This document shows, piece by piece, positions 45,608-56,050 of a stretch of 64,000 nucleotides of DNA (positions within the stretch are counted from its first letter, which is position 1; each line of letters starts with the position of its first letter). Source of the DNA: Apiospora phragmitis (taxonomy: Eukaryota > Ascomycota > Sordariomycetes > Amphisphaeriales > Apiosporaceae); the NCBI GenBank assembly GCA_038363925.1, contig JAQQWL010000004.1, positions 682,001 through 746,000 on the forward strand, given 5' to 3'. The notes under the pieces were generated by a model. The model was not told where the DNA came from. It was given only the letters and a program-made list of their open reading frames with translations, and searched no databases. The translations under genes and the position numbers were made by a program.

Positions 45608-46093
45608 CTACGAATCGAGCCCTGGGAGGAAATCATGAGCCAATGCAGCCTGTGCCTCCTCGTATTCCTAAAGCAACCGCTCGCTGATGGATCTCTTCGG
45701 CACCCAACAAGTTTCCTTGGCAGGGCGCTTCTTCCACTGCAGCCGATACTGTTGCTTCGCCCCTTTCCCACGCTTTCCCAGAATCTTCACGCCCCGGTGG
45801 ATACCGTGGTAGTCCGCGTCGAACTTGCTCACCAATTCCTTGCTGATATCCGCTCGAGCAACCCAATCGCGAGACCCGTCTATCCACTCAAGAAGGTAGT
45901 CGGTGTGGCCCTTCGTACGCCATCGAACGATTAGGTGGTGCACCTCACCGATCTTGTCATGGTCTGCTTCTCAAGTCAGTCGTCGTTCGCATGTCATCTA
46001 GGAAGCCGAGCTAACAATACCTTCCTGATCCTGGCCAATTGGGCGAACATTTTGTAGCTTTCTTAAAAGCCCAAGCGGCTGATTCGAAACCAT
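45608..46093 (-). pseudogene. two-chromodomain small protein with one TAG
   Basis: ATG 46093 gives MVSNQPLGLLRKLQNVRP; a 51-nt intron (45970-46020) leads to HHLIVRWRTKGHTDYLLEWI..SRDWVARADI, a chromodomain-like unit, then RGVKILGKRGKGAKQQYRLQWKK, PAKETCWVPKRSISERLL, a clear second chromodomain (Y.L.W.....E.TW). TAG at 45668-45670 falls within the final helix (RLL-TAG-EYEEAQ) where Gln fits. It ends at 45608. Known: chromodomains bind methylated histone tails and also occur at the C-terminus of some Gypsy integrases. Here no integrase is attached, so it is either a host-type protein or a domesticated fragment. Confidence 0.6.
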
Positions 46094-46138
46094 ATTGGCA
46101 GTGGCGGCATGCTGGCAAGAATAAAGACCCTGCGTGAA

Positions 46139-47377
46139 TTACAGTTGGTAAGTGAGCCGGCCATTTATCATCACCACTTTTAAAACCCCGTTAGAAATTG
46201 GCACTTCCTTATAGGACGCAGAGGCACGCGTCGTAAGCATGCTTAGAATAGAAGATATTGCACTGGTCGGAAGTGTTGCGGCTGAATAACTTGTCTCGAC
46301 AGGCCTGTTTAAGCTAGGAGGCGACATCGTAGAGGAACTACTCCGTCTTTGGCGCTTAGGTACAGGAGATTCCTCCACCCTTTCTTCTGCCGGAGTCGTG
46401 ATCTGGATTAGGCGAGTTGTCTAAGTATCTAGGTTAGAAATAAAAGTTGAGACGGCTAGGATCTCTTGCTCTCGCTCTTTGCGTTTCGGGTTAACAGCTG
46501 CAAGGTTATTCGAAACAAGTCTAATGCCATCAGGTGTTGGCCTAGGTTTTAAGGTAACAGTCGTATTATCAATGTAAAGGATAGGTGAAGATGCGGCCTC
46601 TTCAAGCGTGTTACTAGCGTGTCCGGCTGAACTAAGTGCACGTCTCGGCGGGGGAACAGGTTGGCGTGGCTTGCCAAGCGCGCCGTCTCCGGGAAGATTC
46701 GCCATACTCTGCGCCACGCACTCTCGCGCCTTTCGCCGTTCTGCAGCCGCCTTTATCCAGGGCTGACCGTCCAATTTTTCTCTCAAGGTCTTCGAACGCC
46801 CAGGCTCCAAAGCGGCAGTCGATTTGACAAGCGCGGGAGATGATTGTGCGGTCGCTGGTCGCTGTACATCGGAAGCCACTGGATGAACTGCCATGGTGGA
46901 GGGGGTGCCAATGAAAGAGATCTGTTCTGAGCCGACCGGCTGACCAATGGGTCTGCTGGGTGCAAACGAGGCAGCTAGAACGCCGGGTGAAGCAGTTTGC
47001 TAACCGTTTGTAGCATTCTTAGCTACGCGTTGACGGCTGCTACTGCTGTCGAGTGATTTCGGCGAGAGACTTGGGGGTTCGTTATCATCGATCATGATTA
47101 GGTGTTCAGAGTGCGCTCCGCGTTAAGTGCTGAGTGACTTGATCGTAGGGTTGGCGTTAGGGCTTGATATGAGCTTAGCAGAGTGATTGCCAGCCATACG
47201 AGAAGCCCCGCCAGATCCCTTGCCGAGCTGGGAAGACGCGGAAAGCGGCATTATGGAAACTCGAAGATGCGGATGAGACTTTTGCTGGGAGAGAGCAGAG
47301 TGCAGGTAGGGCTGAGTTGCCGATTGAAGCATGATGCTGGCTGTTGAAGTTGGATGACGAAATCTGGCGGGATGCAA
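46139..47377 (-). pseudogene. long disordered ORF with three nonsense codons
   Basis: One minus-strand frame runs from about 47377 to TAA at 46139, cut only by TAA near 47123, TAG near 47003 and TAG at 46421-46423. Each lies where CAA or CAG fits (SLST-TAA-RGAH, ATNG-TAG-QTAS, NLDT-TAG-TTRL). The protein is Pro/Ser/Ala-rich and basic, with ALEPGRSKTLREKLDGQPW, KPRQPVPPPRRAL and KRQRRSSSST (nuclear-localisation-like). An internal ATG at 47095 (MIDDNEPPSLSPKS) could be the start, but the frame continues upstream. Unknown family, about 410 codons. Confidence 0.5.
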
Positions 47378-47592
47378 AGAGCTGGAAAGATGTTCTGGTT
47401 GATTTCCGACATCAATAACGCTTGGAGTCGCCAGGCATTATATATGCGAAAACTTGACCCAGCCCTCGCAATTCCCGGAGTCATCCTCAGCGGCTGCCTT
47501 TGCTTGTCACAGAAGATCGTGAACAATGGACTGTGAGTTGACCAATTGTCGTTCGAACCATTTCTCGCATGGGAAAATAGCTTGTGACGCAT

Positions 47593-48716
47593 ATCCGAGG
47601 GAAACCTTGCCCGACCTGAAAGGCTGTGTGGCGACGAATGAGATAGCGAGGTAGCTCCTGTGGAACCTCCTGTCTCTGCTGTTCACGGATTAAGGCGAAT
47701 CACTATCCGTAAATACGCGCCAGGAAACGAAAGTCCGTCTAAGGCCGGCTGAGTGGCCGCAGGGAGGCCACAAGGAGGCCGCGATACCAAGCACAGCCCC
47801 CTCACCCCTCCACAACACCTAGAAGTGGTTGGTTGAGACCAGGTTGGAACCATGCTTCAGCCAAGCTGGAGATTAATGCGCTGACGTGGCACGATGACAT
47901 TTCGGCGAAGCGAGCGGAACATTAGAACCAATGTGGAAAATATGGCCGCGCTGTTGACGTGGCACAATTAGCGCACCTAATTCCTCGTGGATAATTGGGC
48001 AAGACAAGAACGGAATGCTTTTCACCCGGAATGAAGGCTGCATGTCTGGCCACAGTGGTGACGCGGCCTTTCCGACAGTTCCGGCACCATAGGTGGGGAT
48101 AAAGCAGAACATGCCATATTACCGAGGGGAAAAATGTTGCCTAGAAGGAGGACAGTCCTTGATAATAAGTAAGATGTGAGCATCAGCAAGTCTCGTTAAT
48201 AACTGGGCCTTTGACAAAAGTCGGAATAAAGTAACGGGCTAGAGACCGTCATTGTAGACGAGACTTTAAAAGGCGTGGTGTTTTGATAAAAGTCGCGAGT
48301 AGTAATGGATCGCTACGTATAAAGCATAGGTAGGGTTAAGATAGGTAAAAAAGAGGCCTCCATAGCTATAACTTAAGCGTAATCGATTATACGAATAATT
48401 ATATAAGAAAGAAAAAAGAGAAGTCAAGAATACATAGAGGGGACTTCGCAAGAGCACAGTCTTATATACGTATGTGGGTGGCACTGACAGGGGGCACGGC
48501 CGCGCGATGCCTAATCGGGAAGGGGGGCTAAACCCGGGAGGTGCGACAGCGCTTTCTCGACTACAGCTGGGGCGGTGGCCCTCTGTACGTGCCAAAGGAC
48601 CAAACTCTTAGCTTTCAGTTCTGCACCGCGGCGCTGAGACTGATTCGCTCAAGATTTCCAGGCACATATTGCTCTGAAATTACCTTGCCCTCATGCAGTT
48701 CCTTTACTGCGCCAAC
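47593..48716. other. intergenic, partly AT-rich
   Basis: No supported gene. 48240-48480 is AT-rich and its minus frame (Tyr/Ser/Leu-rich) looks non-coding, possibly an old transposon scrap. Confidence 0.35.
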
Positions 48717-50158
48717 ATGGAGAGCATACCCTCGGGTGTCCAGACTTTAAAGGAGTTCCTGTCATTCAAAGAATCGACTTCCGAACATGAAACTCTCAAT
48801 AGCAAGTTGGAAGGAGATGCAGTTCTGAGCTCTATCCACTTTGCGGCGAGATGTGGCGAATTTGAGCCAATAAATGCTTGGCGCACATCAAAGCTCCGAT
48901 GACGATGGCAAGTCCGTGGCAGAATCTTTTCGTGCCAATCTTCACACCCTTTGAATACGATAACCGTACGTACAAACCCAACGAGATACTTGCCTGCAAG
49001 CTCGAGGTTCCACTTTGGAGAGAACACTGTGCACAAACTCTACTTCAAGCCGGTTACCGACCAAACACTGCTGCCGGTTTAACCGCCGTCGCCGCAGGTT
49101 CAGTAGTAGAGGTTTAACAGCTTATGTCCTGGGGATTTAACCTTTGACGTAGATACCCATGGTCCGAAACAGCCCTACAACTTGCTGTTAAGAATTAGCA
49201 GGAGGACATGGTGCGCTTCCTATTTGAGATTACCTGGGGTCTTTGTTAATGCTTGCCCGCCCTGGACATTCTTCGACGGTGATTAAGCATTTGACTGTTC
49301 CAGTCCGATTTTAATAGATATACCGTTTAGTGATAGAAGAACAGCCCTTCAGCATGCGGTTCAGGGTGGACATCTAGAAACGGTTGACTTATTACTTACT
49401 TATAAGGCTGATGTTAACGGACCACCAGCGTTTTTTCGTGGTGCTACTGCTCTTCAGTTAACAGCCATTTAAGGATCCATCGGTCTTACAAACAAGCTTA
49501 TCGACCTTGGTGCTAACGTTAATGGCGCCAGAGCACAACATGGTGGTAGAACTGCTCTCGAGGGCGCTTCGGAGCATGGTCGGCTAGATACAGTAGCGCT
49601 CCTTCTCGAAAAAGGTTGTTGTATACATGGTGAAGGCAGGGAACTATATATCCGGGCTGTGGCATTTTCTGGGGGACCAATCATCTAGCAATAGCTTCAC
49701 TTCTCGAAACTCAAGGAAAGTGGACGGGTGACAATGAACGAAACCTTGCAGCATTTGTTGAAGCAGAGGATGCAGCAGTGGATCGCGATCACAGGGAGGA
49801 TTGGGAACCACACCCGGGCTGTCATGGTGAGTGCTGTTCTGACTGTAGAAGTGTGGATGAGAATATGGACGAGCCGCAATGCTGGGACACAGGGTCGGAA
49901 GAAACTGGATCGGAAGTATCCGAGGAAGATCTTGGTTTGGGAGAGGTTACTCATGGGCTTATGGACAAGGAAAAGGAAAGTCGGCCCTGCAACGGAGATC
50001 CAGCTACCGATACATCGGAACAGGCTGCTCGGCATAACACTGAAGATCCTACGGAGGGTGTATTCGTCGAGGATTTAAGCACGACAGACCAGATTCCTGA
50101 CTGGAGCGATTGGGTGTATGATGACGATTGGAGTTTTCCAGATCACTTCCTATCATAA
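48717..50158 (+). pseudogene. ankyrin-repeat protein, RIP- and frameshift-damaged
   Basis: ATG 48717 opens MESIPSGVQTLKEFLSF and reaches SIHFAARCGEFEPIN. After a frame change, AGLTAVAAGSVVEV-TAA-QLM, SETALQLAVKN-TAG-QEDMVRFLFE, RTALQHAVQGGHLETVDLLL, ATALQLTAI-TAA-GSIGLTNKLIDLGANVN and GGRTALEGASEHGRLDTVALLL are typical ankyrin units. One G is missing in a G run near 49675; the next frame gives NHLAIASLLETQG and a long acidic C-terminus ending WSFPDHFLS at 50158. Known: ankyrin arrays bind proteins and are common in fungal NLR-like genes. No NACHT domain is present here, so at most a partial receptor. Confidence 0.65.
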
Positions 50159-50347
50159 TCTAGGTAGAGGGGGACGCCCCCGCGTCGAATATTCCCTTTA
50201 ATTTCAAATACCTCTCTTCCCTATGAGTCACCTTCGCACTGCCGCGGGAGGTCACCTCTGTAATAGAGAAAGTAACGTGAGACCCGAAGAACGAAACCAA
50301 ATAAATAACACCGCCCCAGCGAAATCCAATGGGAACCACATTCCGAA

Positions 50348-50972
50348 TCAGATCGAATTCATCTTGATGACATGAGTAAAGGTAAAGCTGAGTTCACCCA
50401 GCAGATCTGGCAGGAGCTCCGCCGCATTACGCGTCTCAGTAAAAAGCACGCTGCCAACATCGCGATAGTCGCGGCCATTATCGGTGCGCTCCAGGATCAT
50501 TTCGAAGCCGTCCGGGCCGCGGTTTTGGTTGTCCGAGCCCTCGTTGCGCCACGCGGTGACAAACTGGGTGCGCAGTCCGTTCAGTATGCCCTGCAGCACG
50601 TCCAGTCCCGCGTTGGGGTCCGTCATCCTCAGGTTGAGCAGCATCGTGTACGAGGGCTGCAGGAGCTGCGCCTGGATGCCCGCCGCGTTGGTGAGGCCGC
50701 CGCCTATCATGCGCGACTGCACCTGCTGCACCAGATCCTGCGAGACGATGTTCATTTGCCCCGCGTGTTCCGAGCGCCTCCGAGCGGCCCACCCATGTCG
50801 TGCGCAGCTGGAAGCCGTTGCCGATGTCGCGCGTGTCGCCGATCGCTTGCGCCGCGATGTTGGGGACTGGACCGGTCGGCTCTGTCACCGATGTAGTGTT
50901 GGTCTCGTTTCAGTCCACTATGTCGGCTGGACCATCTAGCGCTCTGGCCTTGAATTCGTCATGGGACTGCAT
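50348..50972 (-). pseudogene. GC-rich hypothetical ORF, frameshifted
   Basis: ATG 50972 gives MQSHDEFKARALDGPADIVD, then TGA (near 50912, fits TGG), then NETNTTSVTEPTGPVPNIAA and NGFQLRTTWVGR. A frame change near 50765 leads to MNIVSQDLVQQVQSRMIGGG, IQAQLLQPSYTMLLNLRM, QGILNGLRTQFVTAW and a stop at 50348. Codon usage is strongly G/C-ending, unlike the genes at 36-49 kb. I do not recognise the family. Confidence 0.45.
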
Positions 50973-51245
50973 ACTGCACTTAGCCCCTTAACCTGGCGCC
51001 GGGCAAACACACAGCTCAATTCACCCTTCCGCCGCGCATCCCCTACGTCAATACTAGTAACCCAGTGTACGGTTTCATTGCTTGAAGAAGTTGAAGTTCG
51101 TAATCCCCCTCAGTGAGGCGGGATTGTGCCTTTATTAACTTGTGGCCCCTAATTATTCGGCTTTAACCTTCCCATGTCCTATGAGGGAAACACGCGGAAG
51201 TGGAAAACAAGAGTGCTCAGGCCTTATATCTGCGCAATTATACTC
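50973..51245. other. short intergenic region next to transposon
   Basis: No supported frame. Ends at the TA target site of the DNA transposon. Confidence 0.4.
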
Positions 51246-51247
51246 TA

Positions 51248-51278
51248 AGCTAAAGCACCCCTCCACGGACCACCCCTT
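51248..51278 (+). repeat. left terminal inverted repeat
   Basis: 31 bp identical to the reverse complement of 60906-60936. Similarity weakens after that with scattered mismatches. Confidence 0.9.
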
Positions 51279-52399
51279 TACAGACTACCGCGTTTCGCTT
51301 TATAAACGCGTTAGACCTTTAGATAATAATATGGATTTTTTTTATTACCTTTACTTTTTAATTATATATATTATTATTATTTTATTCGTTTTTTTTTTTA
51401 TTTCTTTATATTGTTATTTAATACTTAAAGACGCGCGTAAGCTGCGATACGTAACGTAAAGCTTAAACTAAGTGTTTACGAAGCCGTTCGTAAATGAGAT
51501 ACCGACCGATCTTACGTTATGCGGCGCCTAGCCGGTATACCGACGTAATAAAAATTGAATAAAAACCGGCAGGTATTATTATTATTTTTTAAAACTTAAT
51601 TAATAAATTAAACTATTAATTAAGCTAAATTAAGCTTCGTATTAATATTTATTAAGTTTAAATATATAGCTTAACGGATATTAAACGCTTTCGAAACGTT
51701 TTATACGCTAAGGTAATATTAATATACTCGATTTTTGATTAAAAACGAGTTCGTTAAAACTATTAAGTCTAAAATAATTAATTATAACCGCGTTAATAAA
51801 ATAACTGTCGTTAATATTAACGTTTTTTCGATAAACTTAATACCTCGGAGCTAGTTAATATCCTTTTTAAACGCTTTTATAATACCGACGAAATAAGTAT
51901 CGGCTAAGGCGTTAACGGTAACCACTAGGTGGTTACTAAAGCTATTAATTATTTAGCCTTTAAAAAAGACGTCGAAAAAGGGGAATAAATCACTACCCTA
52001 GAGTGTGTAAGCTATAATGGGGTAGCCCTCCCGCCGCTAGTTATTTTTAAAGGGGCCGACGTCTAAAGCTAGTAGTTTCTAGACCAAGATGGCCATCTTT
52101 AGGATAACTGGCGGTTTAAAGCATTACCTACAGGGTGGACTAATAATTTTATAGTATTAGATTAGATTTAGAATATTTTTATTCTTTATATTCCGTCTCG
52201 TTATAATAATAAATAGGTTATTTTAATTTATAACGGCTATAATTTACATATAAATAAAGATTTTTTATAGCTTTATTTTATTAATAAAATATAGCTCGTT
52301 TTTTATAAGCTATATTATAATTATATCGTATAGGTTTTAAATATAAGGGTTTTCGGGTTATTAAAAAAAATTAAGGATCCTTTTAAAAGCATACCTAAA

Positions 52400-53067
52400 T
52401 GTAACGAACGCTATCCGGGGTCTAAAGGGAAACCTGGTAAGATATACCGAAGGGTTTATATTAGTAGTATGAGAGAGTATCTAAACGTGCGACAGAAGTC
52501 CGCTTTTATTAATATAATATATAATAATTATAGGAATAAAAAGGTAATTAAGGTGCGTTTAATTTAAAAATATGTATAATAAAGTTATTAAAACTATTTA
52601 TTTTATTAATAAATTAAATTAATATTTAAATTAATTATTAAAATAAAAAATATTTATATAAAATATAAAAAGGAACGTTCGTAATTATATATTTAATCCT
52701 TTTTTTATTAATCTCTTTAAATTACTTATTAATTTATAATAATCCCGTAATTAATTTATAATAATCCCGTAGTTAGTTCACGGTAATTTATTTTTTAAAT
52801 TATAGTAATCTATTTTAACGGGCTTACTCGGGACGCCGCGGTCCCGTAACGCCCGTTCTTAGCCTTCGTAGGTATTTTGTTCGTCCTATAGTTTTTATCG
52901 AGGTAACGTTATATTAAGCGGTCGATCGCGAAGTATAAATAAATTTATATTAATATAATTAGCGGTTCGGTCGATATTAGTAGTATCGTAGCTTGGTCAG
53001 GGTATTATAGTTCCGTACTAATAATTTATAGGTCTAGGCCGTATAATTAGGCTAGGTTATAATACTA
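52400..53067 (-). repeat. 3' LTR of the Gypsy element
   Basis: 668 bp, aligns with 59487-60155 throughout; differences are nearly all C/T or G/A, as expected after RIP of both copies. In element sense it begins TAGTATT, where TGGCATT can be inferred from the two copies, and ends CGTTACA, so a TG...CA LTR. Confidence 0.8.
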
Positions 53068-53080
53068 TCCTCCTTTTCTT
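53068..53080 (-). other. polypurine tract
   Basis: AAGAAAAGGAGGA on the minus strand directly before the 3' LTR, the expected plus-strand primer site of a retrotransposon. Confidence 0.6.
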
Positions 53081-56038
53081 AATTATTTTATTTTTAAAGC
53101 GCCAGGTTTTATAAGTACCCTTATTTTCCCTATTTCGTTAAGTTTTAATAAATTCTTTTCTTTTTACTTTTTATTATAATATATACTTATTATATTATTT
53201 AATCGTATTAAAAAATCTCGATTAAAAAAAACTATTACGCGTTTAGTTTTTATTATTAATATAGAATTTATAAACGATTTAATCGGTATATTTTATACTC
53301 GCTATTTTCATTAAAATATAGCTTATCGTATAAACGAGCGGTTGTCTCGTTATATAAAATATATTCGGGTTAATCGTTCTTACGATAATATTTTTATCGT
53401 ATCGGCTTTAATACGGCTAGCTATTTAATAAAAAAAACTAAAGTCGGAAAAGGTAGACATAAAAGAGGCTCTATTCTTATTATAAACTTAACTATTTATT
53501 ACTCTAGGCCGGCTAGCCCGTCTTCGTCGGATAAAAAAGGTTATGGCGGAGAAGCGCTCGGAAACGTTTCGTTGGGGGATATAAGAACTAAACGAGGAGG
53601 ACGGTGTTTCTCTCTTAATTATTAATTAAAAGAATTTCGTTTTAAGCGATTTACGTTCCTTAAGTATCTCTAAGAACGTTAATTAATCGTTCCTTAATCT
53701 AGGCGACTTTCTAAAGCCCGGCCCGTTAGTTCTTATCGAAAGAGCTCCTCCTTAAACTCCTAAAGTTCCTTAACGGCGTTCTTTAAATATTTCTTAAATT
53801 TTTAAGTATTATTTTTTAATAAGTAAATTTTTTATTAAACGAGGTATTTTTACTCTCGGCCGATCTTTTTTTTATTAATAATTTTTTCGATTTCGTATTC
53901 GTACTAATCTATTTCGACTTTTAATTAAGTATCGAGTATTACGTATATTAAAACTAGTTCGAATAAAGAAATATAAAATATTAAGTATATCCTTATAATT
54001 TTAAATAATAATAAGCGATAATTAATTTTTAAAATAATTTTTACGATTTTAAATAGTCCGATTTTTTTAAAGTTTAGTTTATCGCTAAATCGTTTAGTTT
54101 TAATATTTCGCCGTAAAAAATAAACCTTTTTTCCCTCTTTAAAGATTAATCCCTTTAACTTTACTTAGTCGGCGTATTTCTTTATTTTTTTTTAAAAAAA
54201 GGCGAGGTTTTATTATAGCGCGGTTTAAAAAAATTTTAGTTTTTTAATTTAAATAGTCGTAACTAGTATTAATTCTCTTTTTAGGGGTTTTTTAACGATC
54301 TCGAGATCGTACTCGTAGTTCGTTCGAAATAGCGATATATATATCGCCTCGTTATTTACGCTATTATAAATATATTATATTATTAGTAATAACGGTACCT
54401 AATTATTTTATTCGTAATTAATATAATATCGTAAATATTATTTTAAAATTTAGTTTATACGTTCGGTCTAGCTATTTATTTAAGGATAATAAGCCGTAAA
54501 TAGTTTATATTTAATACTGAGTTACGTTATAAGCGACTTTTAAAACTTAATAATAAATAGTTTATTTCGATCCGAAATAATCGTTTTTAATAGCCCGTAT
54601 TAATTAACGATAATACGGAGGAACGTATAAATAAGGTCGCTAATATTACTTAATTCTATATAAGGGAGGAAGTAGGCGTACTTTATAAATTTATCGGTAA
54701 TTATTAAAATATTGTCGTATTTAGCCTTAATTAGTAATTTTTTAAAGGTTAATAGCTTAACTATAAAGTTTAGCGTAATAGTTTTTTAAGCTTTATCCGG
54801 CGGTAAAACCGATTATAGTTCCCCGTAAGGTTTATATTTAATAGCCTTAGCTTTATTATATAGGTCGTATTCGCTAATTATTTTAATTATAAAGGGTTTT
54901 AGGTTCTTATAATCGAATTATTTAATAATTCGTTTTTAAGTTTTAAAAATCTTTTAATATTTATATATAAGGTGTTTATAGAATTCCTTAATAAATTCCT
55001 CGCGGAAGGGGTCCGGGATATGGATCTTACCGCGGTAATATATAATCCCTTTTTGGTATTAAGTCCGTTTCTTGCCTTATCGGCGAAGTTCAGGGTCTTA
55101 AAGGCGTATCCCTTAAACTTGGTGACCTATTCGTCGTGGTACTGGACTTGGTTAATAGCGTTTAGCTGTCGAGACGATACTAAGTTGCCGTCTTAGTCTT
55201 ATATGAGGATGGTGCGCGTCTCGGGTAGCACTTCCTCTTAGTGGTCCGGTCGTCGGCTTAAAGCGTCGGCCCTTCCATTCTCGCTACCTCTTCTATAAAT
55301 AATAACGAAGTTAAATTTTAATAAGAATTCGAACCATTATATTTATCGTTTATTTAGTTTTTTTATAATAATAAACGTAATAAAGTTCTTATAATTAATA
55401 TAAACCTTTATAAAGTTTTTCGTTTTATTAAAATAATATCTTTATTTTTTAAAAGCTTTAATAATAGTTATTAATTCTTTATTATAAATTTAATAATTAA
55501 GTTCTAGCTTATTTAGTTTTTTCAAAAAGAATATTATAAGGTGCGACTTTTTATTATCGTCGCATTAATTTAACTAACCGCCGACCGTATAGTTTAATAC
55601 GTCGGTTTCGATTTTAAACGGTTTTACGGGGTTTATTACGCGAAATACCGGTTCGTTAGAAATTCGCTCTTTAATTACTTAAAAAGCTATTTCTTCCTTA
55701 TTAATTTATCGAAATAATTCGTCCTTTTTTATTAAGTTTATTAGGGGTGTCGTTAATTTATTAAATTTAGGGATAAAGATCCGGTAATAGTTAGCTAATT
55801 TTAAAAAAAATCTAACTTCCGTAGCGTTTATAGGCGTGGGTTATTCCTTAACTATTACGATTTTCGAAGGTTCTATCCGAATCTTACCGGGGAATACCAC
55901 GTATTCTATAAAGGTAACCGATATTTTATAAAACTTGCTCTTCTCTAAGTTAATTAATAGTTTAGCGTCCTATAGTTCTTAAAATACTAGCTTTACGTAC
56001 TCTTTATATTATTCTTTATTTTTAGAGTAAATAAGGAT

Positions 56039-56050
56039 ATCGTCGAGGTA
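56039..56050 (-). other. reverse transcriptase YLDD catalytic motif
   Basis: Minus-strand codons TAC CTC GAC GAT within FIVIYLDDILIYS, the active-site signature of Gypsy reverse transcriptases. This fixes the orientation of the element. Confidence 0.8.

Noticed and set aside
48266..48595. 109-codon Tyr/Ser/Leu-rich minus frame resembling membrane segments
   Set aside because: The apparent helices come from AT-rich sequence; no start context, family or intron support.
1..51000. A Starship captain (DUF3435 tyrosine recombinase)
   Set aside because: I looked for a recombinase-like frame, including across stops, and found none; the Starship idea rests on cargo only.
51142..51459. A Tyr/Ile/Phe-rich frame across the left TIR
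   Set aside because: Low-complexity translation of AT-rich DNA spanning the transposon boundary; not a gene.
54972..55196. A 74-codon frame inside the Gypsy element
   Set aside because: It lies antisense to the element's coding sense, with no features of its own; chance in AT-rich DNA.
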